Positions 8,953 to 17,466 of a stretch of 64,000 nucleotides of DNA are shown piece after piece; the stretch's first letter is position 1; every line of letters begins with the position of its first letter. The DNA is from Streptomyces sp. NBC_01775. GTDB taxonomy: Bacteria; Actinomycetota; Actinomycetes; Streptomycetales; Streptomycetaceae. The notes under the pieces were generated by a model that was not told the origin of the DNA, searched no databases, and saw only the letters and a list, made by a program, of their open reading frames with translations. Location of the stretch: NCBI RefSeq assembly GCF_035917675.1, contig NZ_CP109104.1, positions 4,340,001 to 4,404,000 on the forward strand, read 5' to 3'. The translations under genes were made by a program, and so were the position numbers.

Positions 8953-9552
8953 TCACACATCCAGGAGCCGCCTTCCTTCGAAGGCCCGCCCCAGGGTGAC
9001 CTCGTCCGCGTACTCCAGGTCCCCTCCGACGGGCAGCCCGCTGGCCAGCCGCGTCACCTTCAGCCCCAGCGCGGACACCATCCGCGCGAGGTAGGTGGCC
9101 GTCGCCTCGCCCTCCAGGTTGGGGTCCGTCGCGAGGATCAGCTCGGTGACCGTGCCGTCGGCCAGACGAGTCAGGAGCTCTCTTATCCGCAGGTCGTCGG
9201 GGCCGACGCCCTCGATGGGGCTGATCGCCCCGCCGAGCACGTGGTAACAGCCCCGGAACTCACGGGTCCGCTCGATCGCGACGACGTCCTTCGGCTCCTC
9301 GACCACACAGATGACGGCCGGGTCGCGACGGGGGTCGAGGCAGACCCTGCACCGCTCCTCCTGCGCGACATTGCCGCACACCGCGCAGAACCTGACCTTC
9401 TCCTTGACCTCGGTCAGCGCGTGTGCGAGACGGCGCACATCGGCCGGCTCGGCCTGGAGGATGTGAAAAGCGATCCGCTGCGCGCTCTTGGGACCGACGC
9501 CGGGCAGCCTGCCCAGTTCGTCGATGAGGTCCTGGACCACGCCTTCGTACAC
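8953..9552 (-). CDS. recR: Recombination mediator RecR
   Basis: 199 aa from GTG 9552 ([18 protein letters not shown]), exactly the usual RecR length; an in-frame extension to 9630 has no homology. It has the N-terminal HhH ([17 protein letters not shown]), the four-Cys zinc finger [17 protein letters not shown] and a Toprim domain starting [10 protein letters not shown]. RecR works with RecF/RecO in loading RecA at gaps. It lies downstream of ybaB and dnaX on the same strand, the standard order. Confidence 0.95.
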   Translation of the reverse strand: MYEGVVQDLIDELGRLPGVGPKSAQRIAFHILQAEPADVRRLAHALTEVKEKVRFCAVCGNVAQEERCRVCLDPRRDPAVICVVEEPKDVVAIERTREFRGCYHVLGGAISPIEGVGPDDLRIRELLTRLADGTVTELILATDPNLEGEATATYLARMVSALGLKVTRLASGLPVGGDLEYADEVTLGRAFEGRRLLDV

Positions 9553-9735
9553 GGATGCACTCCTGCTCTTTCTGGGATTGTGCTCTCCGTACGTTAGTTG
9601 CCCGTACGGGACCCCGGTAGCCACCTGCAAGAAGCACGGCGACCGGAACGACCTGGGCGACCTGAACGGCCGGGGCGGGCGAGGCAGGCCCGCGCTGTCA
9701 GAACCCGCGCCGGCGGGCGAGGCGGGCCCCCGCTG

Positions 9736-10077
9736 TCAGAAGGGGAGCCCCGGCATACCGCCGCCACCCAGGCCCTGGGCGAGCGGGCCGAGCTTCTGCT
9801 GCTGGAGCTCCTGCGCCGCGTTGTTCGCGTCACGGACGGCCGCCAGCACCAGGTCGGCGAGCGTCTCGGTGTCCTCCGGGTCCACGGCCTTCGGGTCGAT
9901 GACCAGACCCTGAAGCTCGCCCCCGCCGGTCACGGTCGCCTTCACCAGGCCACCGCCCGCGGAGCCCTCGACGGGCGTCTCGGCAAGCTCCTGCTGCGCC
10001 ACGGCCAAGTCCTGCTGCATCTTCTGTGCCTGTTGCAGCAGCTGCTGCATATCGGGCTGTCCACCACCGGGAATCAC
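9736..10077 (-). CDS. YbaB/EbfC family nucleoid-associated protein
   Basis: 113 aa. Starts with a glutamine-rich coiled helix ([24 protein letters not shown]), then the conserved beta core [21 protein letters not shown] and the helix [19 protein letters not shown], ending in a Gly-rich tail. The family forms dimers that bind DNA and coat the nucleoid. It sits between dnaX and recR, as in most bacteria. A near-duplicate of the last 25-30 bp (GGGCGAGGC..GCTGTCAGAA) occurs at about 9671-9705, just after the stop. Confidence 0.9.
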   Translation of the reverse strand: MIPGGGQPDMQQLLQQAQKMQQDLAVAQQELAETPVEGSAGGGLVKATVTGGGELQGLVIDPKAVDPEDTETLADLVLAAVRDANNAAQELQQQKLGPLAQGLGGGGMPGLPF

Positions 10078-10288
10078 GGCATCGCTCCTGGCTCTTTCGA
10101 CGACTTTGCAGAGCTACGAGCCTACGTGCTCTCCACCCACCCCAGGGCCCGGCCCCCGAGACTCCTCACGGCTTGCCGACACGGGCCACACGGGTCGCCG
10201 AGGCGGGTGCCACACGGGTCGCCGAGACGGGCAGGCCGCACCGGCACGCCGCCACCGGGCGGCCGACAGACCCGGGGGCGGGGGCGGG

Positions 10289-12718
10289 TCACTCGTGCTG
10301 GAACTCCTCTATGACCGTCGCGCCCAGCTCGCGGACGATGAGGTCGTGGCCCGAGAGCGCCGACTCGTCGAGGTCGGGGTCGTCCTCGGCGGGCATGTCG
10401 TCCTCCAGCCCGATGCCGGGCGGCGCGGAGCGGGGCACTGCCCCTGCTCCGGGGGCCGCCTCGGGCGGCGGCGGGGCGGACGCCGGGCCGGGAGCCGCCG
10501 ATGGCGCGGAGGCGGACGCCGGGGCCGGGGCCGACGGTCCCGCGTGGGCGGACTGCGCTCCGCCCGCCGGGGAAGGTCTCTGCGCGCTGTCACCCCCGGG
10601 CGCCCCCGGGGCCGGGACGGCTGGCGCGGCCGAGGGAGCCGCCCACTGCTGCGGCGGCTGCGCCGCCGGCGCGGGAGCCGTCATCGTCGCGCGCACTCCG
10701 GCACCGGCACCCGTCGCCGTCCCGAATCCGCCCCCGGTGCTCCCGGGCCCGCTAGGGCCCGCCGCACCACCGCCCCCCGAACCGCTTCCCGACCCGCCTC
10801 CCGAGGGGTCGACGATTGCCTCGACCTGCCACTGGACGCCCAACGAGTCGCTGAGCGCCTGGCGCAGCACCTCGTCGCTGCCGCCGTTGGCGAAGCTGTC
10901 GCGCGCGCCCGCGTTCGGAAACCCGACCTGGAGCGTCTTGCCGTCGAACCCGACGACCTGCGCGTTCTGGCTGAGCAGGATCCAGGTGAAGCGGCGCCGG
11001 TTCTTGACCGCCTCCAGAATCTGCGGCCACATCTGCCGGATCTGCGCCGGGTCACCCCCGGCACCGGCCCCGCCGGAAGCGACGGGAGCCGCGGGCGCGG
11101 CGGGGGCGGGAGCGGCGGGCACGGAGGGGGCGGGGGACGCGGCGGGGGCGGACGAGGCAGCGGAGGCGCCCGGCCAGGCCCCCGGCCGACGCCCTTCCCC
11201 GGACTCCCCGGCCCCGCCACCCGCACCGCCGCTACCGGGCGCGGCGGCCCCCGGCCAGGCACCGGGCCGCCGCTCGGGCGCCGGCTCGGACGGGGGCGCG
11301 GGCTCGGGTTCGGCGGGTGCGGGTTCGGCGGGTGCGGGAGCAGGGACGTCAGCCGACGGGGCGGGTGCGGCGGCCGGCGGCACGGACGCACCGCCATCAA
11401 CGGCGCCAGGGGCGGAGGAGGCAGCCACAGGGGTGGAGGCAGGAGCAGGAGCAGGAGCAGGAGCCACCCCGGGCCCCCCACCAACACCAGCCCCAGTCCC
11501 AGCCCCAAATCCACCACCGGCACCGGCACCGGTCCCGCCGCTGCCCCCGGCGCCCAACGCCACGCCCCGCTCCAGCCGGTCCAGCCGCGCCTGTACCGAC
11601 CGTTCGTCCCCATAGGTGGCGGGCAGCAGCACGCGCGCGCAGATCAGCTCGAGCTGCAACCGCGGCGAGGTCGCGCCGCGCATCTCCGTCAGCCCGGTGT
11701 TGACCAGATCGGCGGCGCGGCTCAGCTCGGCGGCGCCGAACACCGCGGCCTGGGCACGCATCCGCTCCAGGACGTCGCCGGGAGCGTCGATCATCGTCTT
11801 CTCCACGGCATCCGGCACGGCCGCCAGAATGACCAGGTCCCGCAGCCGCTCCAGCAGGTCGGCGACGAAGCGGCGCGGGTCGTGCCCGCCCTCGATGACC
11901 CGGTCGACGATCTCGAAGGTGCGGGCGCCGTCCCCGGCCGCGAAGGCGTCGACGACGTCGTCCAGCAGCGCGCTGTCCGTGTAGCCGAGCAGCGCGGTGG
12001 CCATGGCGTACGTCACACCGTCCTCGCCGGCACCGGCGAGCAACTGGTCCATCACCGACATCGAGTCCCGAACGGACCCGGCCCCGGCCCGTACGGCCAG
12101 CGGCAGCACCGTCTCCTCGACGGGGATGGCCTCGCGCTCACACACCTCGGCGAGGTGGTCACGCAACGTCCCGGGAGGCACGAGCCGGAACGGGTAGTGA
12201 TGGGTGCGCGACCGGATGGTCCCGATGACCTTCTCGGGCTCCGTCGTCGCGAAGATGAACTTCAGATGCTCCGGCGGCTCTTCGACGACCTTCAGCAGCG
12301 CGTTGAACCCCGCGGGGGTCACCATGTGCGCCTCGTCGACGATGTAGATCTTGTAGCGGCTGGAGGCGGGCCCGAAGAACGCCTTCTCGCGCAGCTCGCG
12401 GGCGTCGTCCACACCACCGTGCGAGGCGGCGTCGATCTCGATCACATCGAGCGACCCGGGCCCGTTCCGCGCCAGGTCGCGGCAGGACTGGCACTCACCG
12501 CAGGGGGCCGGGGTCGGCCCCTGCTCGCAGTTGAGACAGCGGGCCAGGATGCGCGCGCTGGTCGTCTTCCCACAGCCGCGCGGGCCGCTGAAGAGATACG
12601 CGTGGTTGACACGGTTGTTGCGCAGCGCCTGCTGCAAGGGGTCGGTCACATGCTCTTGCCCGATGACCTCGGCGAAGGTCTCGGGGCGATAGCGGCGGTA
12701 CAGGGCGAGGGACGACAC
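10289..12718 (-). CDS. dnaX: DNA polymerase III subunits gamma and tau
   Basis: About 809 aa from GTG 12718 (MSSLALYRRYRPETFAEVIGQ), the conserved N-terminus; upstream in-frame starts would run into the SRP RNA. Walker A GPRGCGKTTSARILA, a four-Cys zinc module CLNCEQGPTPAPCGECQSC, Walker B IYIVDEAHMV and sensor-1 FIFATTEPEKV show a full clamp-loader ATPase. The C-terminal half is dominated by Pro/Ala/Gly low-complexity linkers (for example APAPAPAPASTPVA) around one compact domain ILEAVKNRRRFTWILL. Long linkers are usual in Streptomyces tau. No slippery A-tract for gamma frameshifting was seen. Confidence 0.93.
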   Translation of the reverse strand: MSSLALYRRYRPETFAEVIGQEHVTDPLQQALRNNRVNHAYLFSGPRGCGKTTSARILARCLNCEQGPTPAPCGECQSCRDLARNGPGSLDVIEIDAASHGGVDDARELREKAFFGPASSRYKIYIVDEAHMVTPAGFNALLKVVEEPPEHLKFIFATTEPEKVIGTIRSRTHHYPFRLVPPGTLRDHLAEVCEREAIPVEETVLPLAVRAGAGSVRDSMSVMDQLLAGAGEDGVTYAMATALLGYTDSALLDDVVDAFAAGDGARTFEIVDRVIEGGHDPRRFVADLLERLRDLVILAAVPDAVEKTMIDAPGDVLERMRAQAAVFGAAELSRAADLVNTGLTEMRGATSPRLQLELICARVLLPATYGDERSVQARLDRLERGVALGAGGSGGTGAGAGGGFGAGTGAGVGGGPGVAPAPAPAPASTPVAASSAPGAVDGGASVPPAAAPAPSADVPAPAPAEPAPAEPEPAPPSEPAPERRPGAWPGAAAPGSGGAGGGAGESGEGRRPGAWPGASAASSAPAASPAPSVPAAPAPAAPAAPVASGGAGAGGDPAQIRQMWPQILEAVKNRRRFTWILLSQNAQVVGFDGKTLQVGFPNAGARDSFANGGSDEVLRQALSDSLGVQWQVEAIVDPSGGGSGSGSGGGGAAGPSGPGSTGGGFGTATGAGAGVRATMTAPAPAAQPPQQWAAPSAAPAVPAPGAPGGDSAQRPSPAGGAQSAHAGPSAPAPASASAPSAAPGPASAPPPPEAAPGAGAVPRSAPPGIGLEDDMPAEDDPDLDESALSGHDLIVRELGATVIEEFQHE

Positions 12719-12796
12719 ACCCCCGACGATATAGGCGCCCACCGACATGTGGGCCCAAGTGGCCCCGCTCACACAAACGCCCCAGGGAACGCGAAC

Positions 12797-12882
12797 GCCC
12801 CCCACGCACCCGCCAGAGCCAACCTACCCTTGCTGCCTTCCGGCCCTGGGGGAGTTCAGTCAGATAGCGCCACGTGAGGGGC
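12797..12882 (-). ncRNA. ffs: Signal recognition particle RNA (4.5S, small type)
   Basis: On the minus strand the strand reads CCAGGGCCGGAAGGCAGCAAG, the conserved SRP domain IV tip (GGAAGGCAGCA) that binds Ffh. The ends pair well: GCCCCTCACG with CGTGGGGGGC, giving an 86-nt hairpin. It lies directly upstream of dnaX and is read in the same direction, the normal place for the Streptomyces scRNA gene. Exact ends are estimated from pairing. Confidence 0.9.
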
Positions 12883-12958
12883 TGCGCCAACAGTACCCGA
12901 TCCCGACCACCGGATACGAGTTCGCGAGCACTCCTCGGAGTCTTGTACAGTTTGCGGC

Positions 12959-13043
12959 GGAGGATTCGCCTAGTGGCCTAGGGCGCACGCTTGGAAAGCG
13001 TGTTGGGGGCAACCCCTCACGAGTTCGAATCTCGTATCCTCCG
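12959..13043 (+). tRNA. tRNA-Ser (anticodon GGA)
   Basis: Acceptor stem GGAGGAT/ATCCTCC, anticodon arm CACGC-TTGGAAA-GCGTG with GGA, a long class II variable arm (GGGGGCAACCCC) and T arm ACGAG-TTCGAAT-CTCGT; 85 nt with discriminator G, CCA not encoded. Its 3' half from 12990 is repeated exactly at 17053-17128, marking it as an integration target. Confidence 0.95.
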
Positions 13044-13065
13044 CCCAGCCTCACCGGGCTGAACG
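12990..13065 (+). repeat. attL-like 76-bp direct repeat (tRNA-Ser 3' end)
   Basis: Identical over 76 bp to 17053-17128. It begins at the anticodon loop and runs 22 bp past the tRNA. A repeat that rebuilds the tRNA 3' end is the hallmark of tyrosine-recombinase integration into a tRNA gene. Confidence 0.8.
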
Positions 13066-13098
13066 TAGGGCCCCACCGGTTCGCCGGTGGGGCCCTAC
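13065..13098 (+). terminator. Perfect hairpin after tRNA-Ser
   Basis: GTAGGGCCCCACCGG, loop TTCG, CCGGTGGGGCCCTAC: a perfect 15-bp stem immediately downstream of the tRNA and of the left repeat. No U-tract, as is common for actinobacterial terminators. This hairpin is absent after the right repeat at 17128. Confidence 0.8.
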
Positions 13099-13340
13099 GT
13101 CGTTCTTGGTTGCAGTTGGCGCCGGGTCCTGCGGGCCGTCGTCCCAGTAGGCATCGGCGAAGCGGCCTGCACCGGCCGGGAGAAGACGGTCCGGTCGATC
13201 CGTGTCGGTGGCCTCTGTCGTGCCTGATGAGGCATTCCACCGGTCACCGGCACGCAGAGAGCGGGGCCGGATCGGGCACCGACCGGGCACGACGGACCTC
13301 CGCCGGATTCCGGTCCGGCAGCGCCTTCTATCCTCGCCGG

Positions 13341-14729
13341 GTGAGAACCACCAGTCGCACCCGCCAGCTCGGGAACACGCTGCGCAACCGGGCGCTCCTG
13401 CCTCCCGGCGACGGGGGCACAACGCAGAGCCTCACGGCGCGGCCCGTACCGCGCGCGCCCCTCCTGCCGGCGCGCGCTGCGGACCTGGTGCTGACGGTCG
13501 TCGCGTTGCTGCTCGCGGTGTTGGGCAGCTTCCAGAATCCCTACCTGGGACCGGCCGCTCCCTGGGCGAACCTGCTGATCGCCGGGGTGAGCGCGCTGCC
13601 GCTGCTCGTGCGGCGCCGGGCCCCCGAGCTGGTACTCGCCGTCGCACTGGTCGCCAAGGTCCTCCAGGTCTCGCCTTTCGCCACGCCCCTCGCCTACTAC
13701 GCGGAGGGCGCCTACCGCGGCCCGCACAGCCGTCGGACCGTCTGGGCCTCGGCCGGTATCGGGCTCGTGGTCCTCGCGCCCTGGGACGCGGCAGCATGGT
13801 CCAGCCTCCGGACAGTGGTGACCTGGTTCACGGTCAACTTCGTCTTCTCCTGCCTGTTGCCACTGCTGCTGGGGCTTTACGTGGGCCAACGGCGCGCCGT
13901 CGTCGCCGGTCTCGTCGAACGCGCTGAGCACGCCGAGCGGGAACAGCGGCTCGTCGCCGAGGCCGCGCGGGAAGAGGAGCGCCGGCGCATCGCGGGAGAG
14001 ATGCACGACGTGGTCTCCCACCAGGTGAGTCTGATCGTCGTACACGCCAACGCGCTCGGCGCCGTCGCGCACGACCCGCAGACGACGGGCGAGGCCGCAC
14101 AGATCATCCAGACGGCCGGTCGGCGCGCACTGACCGAACTCCGCGAGATGCTGGGGCTGCTCAGGAACGGCCCGGCCGATGGCCCGGCCGCCGGGGCCGG
14201 GGAGCCACCGGCACCCGCGGGAGGCGATGCTGCCAAGGACGGGTCGGAGGCCGCGGCGCACGATCCTGCCGCGTCGGCCGAGCGGCGGCCGGCGCCCGGC
14301 GCTGCCGTCGACCGGATCACCGAGCTGGCCGACAGCTCGCGGACCGCCGGGCTGCCCGTCACCGTGCTCGTCGAGGGCACGCCGCAGCCGCTGGCAAAGC
14401 CGGTCGAGCGTGCCGCACACCGGGTCGTGCAGGAGGCACTGACCAACGTGCACAAACACGCCCCGGGCGCCACGACGCAGATTCACCTCGCATTCGGCCC
14501 GCGAACCGTGCGGGTACGGATCGTCAACGGCCCTCCGGAGAGGTCCGCCGAGACGACTGCCGACGGTGCGCCTCTGCTGCCCAGCGGGGGGCACGGGCTG
14601 ATCGGCCTGACGGAGCGGGTCCGCCTGGCCGGAGGCACCATCGAGTCCGGGCCCACCGGTGACGGCGGCTTCGGTATCGAGGTCGCGCTGCCCGTGTCGG
14701 TGGCCGGAGCGCCCGCAACCGGAGCGTGA
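13341..14729 (+). CDS. Sensor histidine kinase, NarL-type (HisKA_3)
   Basis: 462 aa from GTG 13341. Four or five membrane helices lie between residues 45 and 185, followed by a coiled segment and the HisKA_3 phospho-acceptor box RRRIAGEMHDVVSHQVS (H222). The HATPase part has the N box EALTNVHKHAPG and ends with GHGLIGLTERVRLAGG. No Shine-Dalgarno is seen; TATCCT ends 6 nt before the GTG, so the mRNA may be leaderless. The probable partner regulator is convergent (14869-15513) rather than in an operon. It is cargo of the tRNA-bounded segment. Confidence 0.88.
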   Translation: MRTTSRTRQLGNTLRNRALLPPGDGGTTQSLTARPVPRAPLLPARAADLVLTVVALLLAVLGSFQNPYLGPAAPWANLLIAGVSALPLLVRRRAPELVLAVALVAKVLQVSPFATPLAYYAEGAYRGPHSRRTVWASAGIGLVVLAPWDAAAWSSLRTVVTWFTVNFVFSCLLPLLLGLYVGQRRAVVAGLVERAEHAEREQRLVAEAAREEERRRIAGEMHDVVSHQVSLIVVHANALGAVAHDPQTTGEAAQIIQTAGRRALTELREMLGLLRNGPADGPAAGAGEPPAPAGGDAAKDGSEAAAHDPAASAERRPAPGAAVDRITELADSSRTAGLPVTVLVEGTPQPLAKPVERAAHRVVQEALTNVHKHAPGATTQIHLAFGPRTVRVRIVNGPPERSAETTADGAPLLPSGGHGLIGLTERVRLAGGTIESGPTGDGGFGIEVALPVSVAGAPATGA

Positions 14730-14868
14730 CTCTGCCGGGGCCCATGGCGCCCGGCAGAGCACCCGCCTCTGCGAGCCGCCCTACGCCGTGTTCGACGGAC
14801 CGCGGCACTCGGTGATCATGCCGACTGCCGTTCGTCGACGTCGTCGACGTCGTCGGCGAGTGAGGCGT

Positions 14869-15513
14869 TCAGGTCAGTCCGGCGTCGTGGGTGATGAGCG
14901 CCACCTGGGTGCGGTTGGCGGCGTCGAGCTTGGTCATGATCCGGGTGAGATGGACCTTGACCGTGGACTGGCTCACGAACAGGTCGGTGGCGATCTCGGA
15001 GTTGCTGTGGCCCTGGGCGACTGCCATGGCGACCTCGCGCTCGCGGGCGGTCAGCTCCGCCATCCGCGATCGCGCTTGCGCACCCGCCGCGCCGGTGGCG
15101 AAGGCGGCCAGCAGCTTGGTGGTGATGCGCGGTGAGAGCATCGCCTCGCCGCGCGCGAGGACCCGTACCGCGTCGGTCAGCTCGCGCGACGAGGTGTCTT
15201 TGAGCAGGAACCCCGCCGCGCCGTGCTGGAGTGCCGCGTAGACGTATTCGTCAACGTCGAAGGTGGTGAGCACCGCGACGGCGGGAGGGTCGGGCAGCGC
15301 GGCGAGCTGCTGGGCGACCTCCAGGCCGTCGACGCGGGGCATCTGGATGTCGGTCAGCACCACGTCCGGGCAGTGCTCGGCCACCAGGTCCATTGCCACG
15401 GAGCCGTCATCGCCTTCGGCGACCACCTCGATGTCCGGCTCGGCGTTGAGGATCATCCGGATGCCCCTGCGCACCAACTCCTCATCGTCGAGCAGGACCA
15501 CCTTGACGGTCAC
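14869..15513 (-). CDS. NarL/FixJ-type response regulator
   Basis: 214 aa from GTG. Receiver domain with acidic pair DDEE near residues 9-12, phospho-acceptor Asp in VVLTDIQMP, Thr in VAVLTTF and Lys in LLKDTSSRE; C-terminal LuxR HTH (LTAREREVAMAVAQGHSNSEIATDLFVSQSTVKVHLTRIMTKL). It is the likely cognate regulator of the kinase ending at 14729, arranged tail to tail with a 139-bp gap containing GACGTCGTC repeats (14833-14860). Confidence 0.9.
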   Translation of the reverse strand: MTVKVVLLDDEELVRRGIRMILNAEPDIEVVAEGDDGSVAMDLVAEHCPDVVLTDIQMPRVDGLEVAQQLAALPDPPAVAVLTTFDVDEYVYAALQHGAAGFLLKDTSSRELTDAVRVLARGEAMLSPRITTKLLAAFATGAAGAQARSRMAELTAREREVAMAVAQGHSNSEIATDLFVSQSTVKVHLTRIMTKLDAANRTQVALITHDAGLT

Positions 15514-16051
15514 TCACGCCACCGACCTCGTCCGTCTACGGGCAACATCACCTGCACAGTATCCGCCGTCCCGGTACGCCCAACGCACAGTGATCGGCCC
15601 GTCAGCATCACGCGTTCCCGCATCCCCGTCGGGCCGTAACCGGATCCGGGACGGCCTCGGCGGAGGCGTCGTCGCCGAGTTCCCCGTCGCTCCGTCACCT
15701 CACGGTCGTCCCGCAGTACGTGATCCAGTCTCCGTGCCGTACGACTTTCGGGCAGTCCGCCCGAGCGGAAAGGACGATGTGCCGAGGGTGCCGACCAGGA
15801 CAGGATCGACGGCGTCGGGTCCTGCCGGGCCTGATGCGGATGTTCGCATCCAGGAGTTCGCGAGGACAGAGGAGAGCGCCGGCGAGCTGATCACGCAGGG
15901 GGTGCGCCTTCGGCGCGGCCTGCCCGTACAGCCAGGACCGAGCGGTCTGTGCGGCGGACGGGATCGCGGGGCCTCCCCAAGCCGGTCCCGTTCCGGCCCC
16001 GTTCTGAGCTCTGCGCGTGACCGAATCGTGGGACGAGACGCAGGAGGACAG
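15514..16051. other. Intergenic region upstream of the protease
   Basis: 538 bp between the divergent response regulator and protease genes. Long open frames here are in the wrong strand or lack homology and good starts. It holds both promoters; CAGGAGGACAG just before 16052 is the protease ribosome-binding site. Nothing else was recognised. Confidence 0.35.
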
Positions 16052-16816
16052 ATGATCAAGCGCGGCAAGGCGGCACTGTGCGCGGTGGCCGGGGTGATCG
16101 CGGTCGCGCTCACCATGGCAGTGACACCGTCCGCATCGGCGATCATCGGGGGACACAAAGCCACCTCGGAGTACCCGTTCATGGCGAGCGTGCAGAAGGA
16201 CGGCAAGCACTACTGCGGAGCTTCCCTGATCAAACGGGACTGGGTCGTGACCGCCGGGCACTGCACGGTGAACGTCAAGCCCAAGCAGCTTTCCGTGCGG
16301 GTCGGCGACCACGATCGTACGAAGGGCGCCGAAGCGAAGGTCACCAAGGTCATCGCGCACCCGGACTTCTCCTACGAGCCGTTCCGCAACGACGTGGCCG
16401 TCATGAAACTGGACCACCCCGTGGACGCGAAGCCCATCAAGCTGGCCACTGAATCCGCACCGGCGGGTACCGGCACTCGGATCCTCGGCTGGGGAATGAC
16501 CTGCGAGGACGGCAGCGATTGCCCGAACCCGCCGATCCAGTTGCAGGAACTGGACACCAACATCGTCCCCGACGGACGGTGCAGCGAGAACTACAACGCG
16601 GACGACGAGCTGTGCACCGACAGCCCCACCAAGAACGCGCAAGCGTGCATCCTCGACTCCGGCGGGCCGCAGATCAAGGGCCGTCCCGGGAAGTGGGAAC
16701 TGATCGGGGCGACCAGCCGCGACGGCGACGCCGATCCGAAGTGTGCCACCGGCCCCGGCATCTACACCGACCTGACCGCCCACCGCGACTGGATCGAGCG
16801 GGCCACTGCGAAGTGA
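16052..16816 (+). CDS. Secreted S1A (trypsin-fold) serine protease with altered active site
   Basis: 254 aa from ATG 16052 after AGGAGGA. Signal peptide to about residue 30 (ends SASA) is followed directly by IIGG, so signal cleavage itself would expose the activating Ile N-terminus; no propeptide. Triad: H70 (TAGHC), D114 (NDVAVMKL), S203 (DSGGP). The usual GDSGGP is LDSGGP: Gly193 (oxyanion hole) is Leu and Cys-x-Gly is CILDS. The S1-pocket residue 189, Asp in trypsin, is Gln197 here. Activity or specificity is therefore likely unusual. Carried on the tRNA-bounded segment beside the sensor system. Confidence 0.85.
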   Translation: MIKRGKAALCAVAGVIAVALTMAVTPSASAIIGGHKATSEYPFMASVQKDGKHYCGASLIKRDWVVTAGHCTVNVKPKQLSVRVGDHDRTKGAEAKVTKVIAHPDFSYEPFRNDVAVMKLDHPVDAKPIKLATESAPAGTGTRILGWGMTCEDGSDCPNPPIQLQELDTNIVPDGRCSENYNADDELCTDSPTKNAQACILDSGGPQIKGRPGKWELIGATSRDGDADPKCATGPGIYTDLTAHRDWIERATAK

Positions 16817-17052
16817 CCCGGGGGGCCCGGTCCATGGCGATCAGTGCAAGGCCCAGCGACCGCTCTCCCGCCATGGAGCGCTTCCTTGAACACCAGGGCT
16901 TCACCCCGGCTCGCCGGCGCTTCTGACGGACTCGGAGTGGTTGCAGTTCTGGTTGCGTTCACCCCCGTCCAGCCCTGTCCGCAGCGCCTCCGCATCACTG
17001 CTCGACCGCAGGTCAGGATGCACCAGCACCCCGCCGTACCTTCGGACGAAGA
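16817..17052. other. Remnant DNA inside right end of the tRNA-bounded segment
   Basis: No intact gene. From 16935 the sequence GGTTGCAGTTCTGGTTGCGTT and what follows resembles the tail region next to integrase/att sites of Streptomyces integrative elements (recalled, not searched). GGTTGCAGTT also occurs at 13109 just inside the left end. I read it as the scar of a lost integrase end. Confidence 0.35.
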
Positions 17053-17128
17053 CTTGGAAAGCGTGTTGGGGGCAACCCCTCACGAGTTCGAATCTCGTAT
17101 CCTCCGCCCAGCCTCACCGGGCTGAACG
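17053..17128 (+). repeat. attR-like 76-bp direct repeat, partial tRNA-Ser
   Basis: Exact copy of 12990-13065, containing anticodon-loop-to-3'-end of tRNA-Ser(GGA) without the 5' half, hence not a functional tRNA. It closes a 4,063-bp interval. The flanking base before it (A against G) and after it (CCG against TAG) differ, so the identity is sharply bounded. Confidence 0.85.
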
Positions 17129-17362
17129 CCGGCCGAGCATGCTCATCACGGCCACGTAAGCGAGTCGGCGCTCAGAAGCTTGGAACAAGGTGACGAACAC
17201 CCCCGAGCAGAGCTGCCACGACGACCGTCGCGGCGTGCCCGTCGCGGGCTCGGCAGGCAGTTCCCCAGCGGACGACCAGCCCCCTTCGGCCGCCATGACG
17301 GCGAACCGTTCCGCGCAGTCGTACTCCTTCAGGACCAGTCGGCGGGAACGATGCAGCGCCAT
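17114..17362 (-). CDS. Small hypothetical protein crossing into the right repeat
   Basis: 82 aa. AGGAGCAATC-ATG gives a strong ribosome-binding site and start (MALHRSRRLVLKEYDC). The C-terminal codons lie at and in the right 76-bp repeat, so the original gene may have been cut by the integration or rearrangement. No family recognised; no signal or membrane helix. Divergent from the gene at 17467 with about 100 bp between them. Confidence 0.4.
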   Translation of the reverse strand: MALHRSRRLVLKEYDCAERFAVMAAEGGWSSAGELPAEPATGTPRRSSWQLCSGVFVTLFQASERRLAYVAVMSMLGRRSAR

Positions 17363-17466
17363 GATTGCTCCTCGTTCGCACCCTCGGTGGGAAACAGAAG
17401 TGATCGCGAACGTTCAAGACTAATGCGGAACGAACCCCACGGCGATCTACGGGGGAGTACTGAGCA

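Noticed and set aside
8876..8965. CATCCGGGC repeats between DUF5063 and recR, considered as CRISPR
   Set aside because: Unit is 8-11 bp and irregular, with no spacers; a simple low-complexity run. No CRISPR array was found in the window.
10106..12877. 923-aa open frame opposite dnaX
   Set aside because: Arg/Gly/Pro/His-rich shadow of a G/C-wobble gene; no domain, and dnaX on the other strand is certain.
17053..17128. Second tRNA-Ser gene
   Set aside because: Lacks acceptor 5' strand, D arm and half of the anticodon stem; it is an att-type partial copy.
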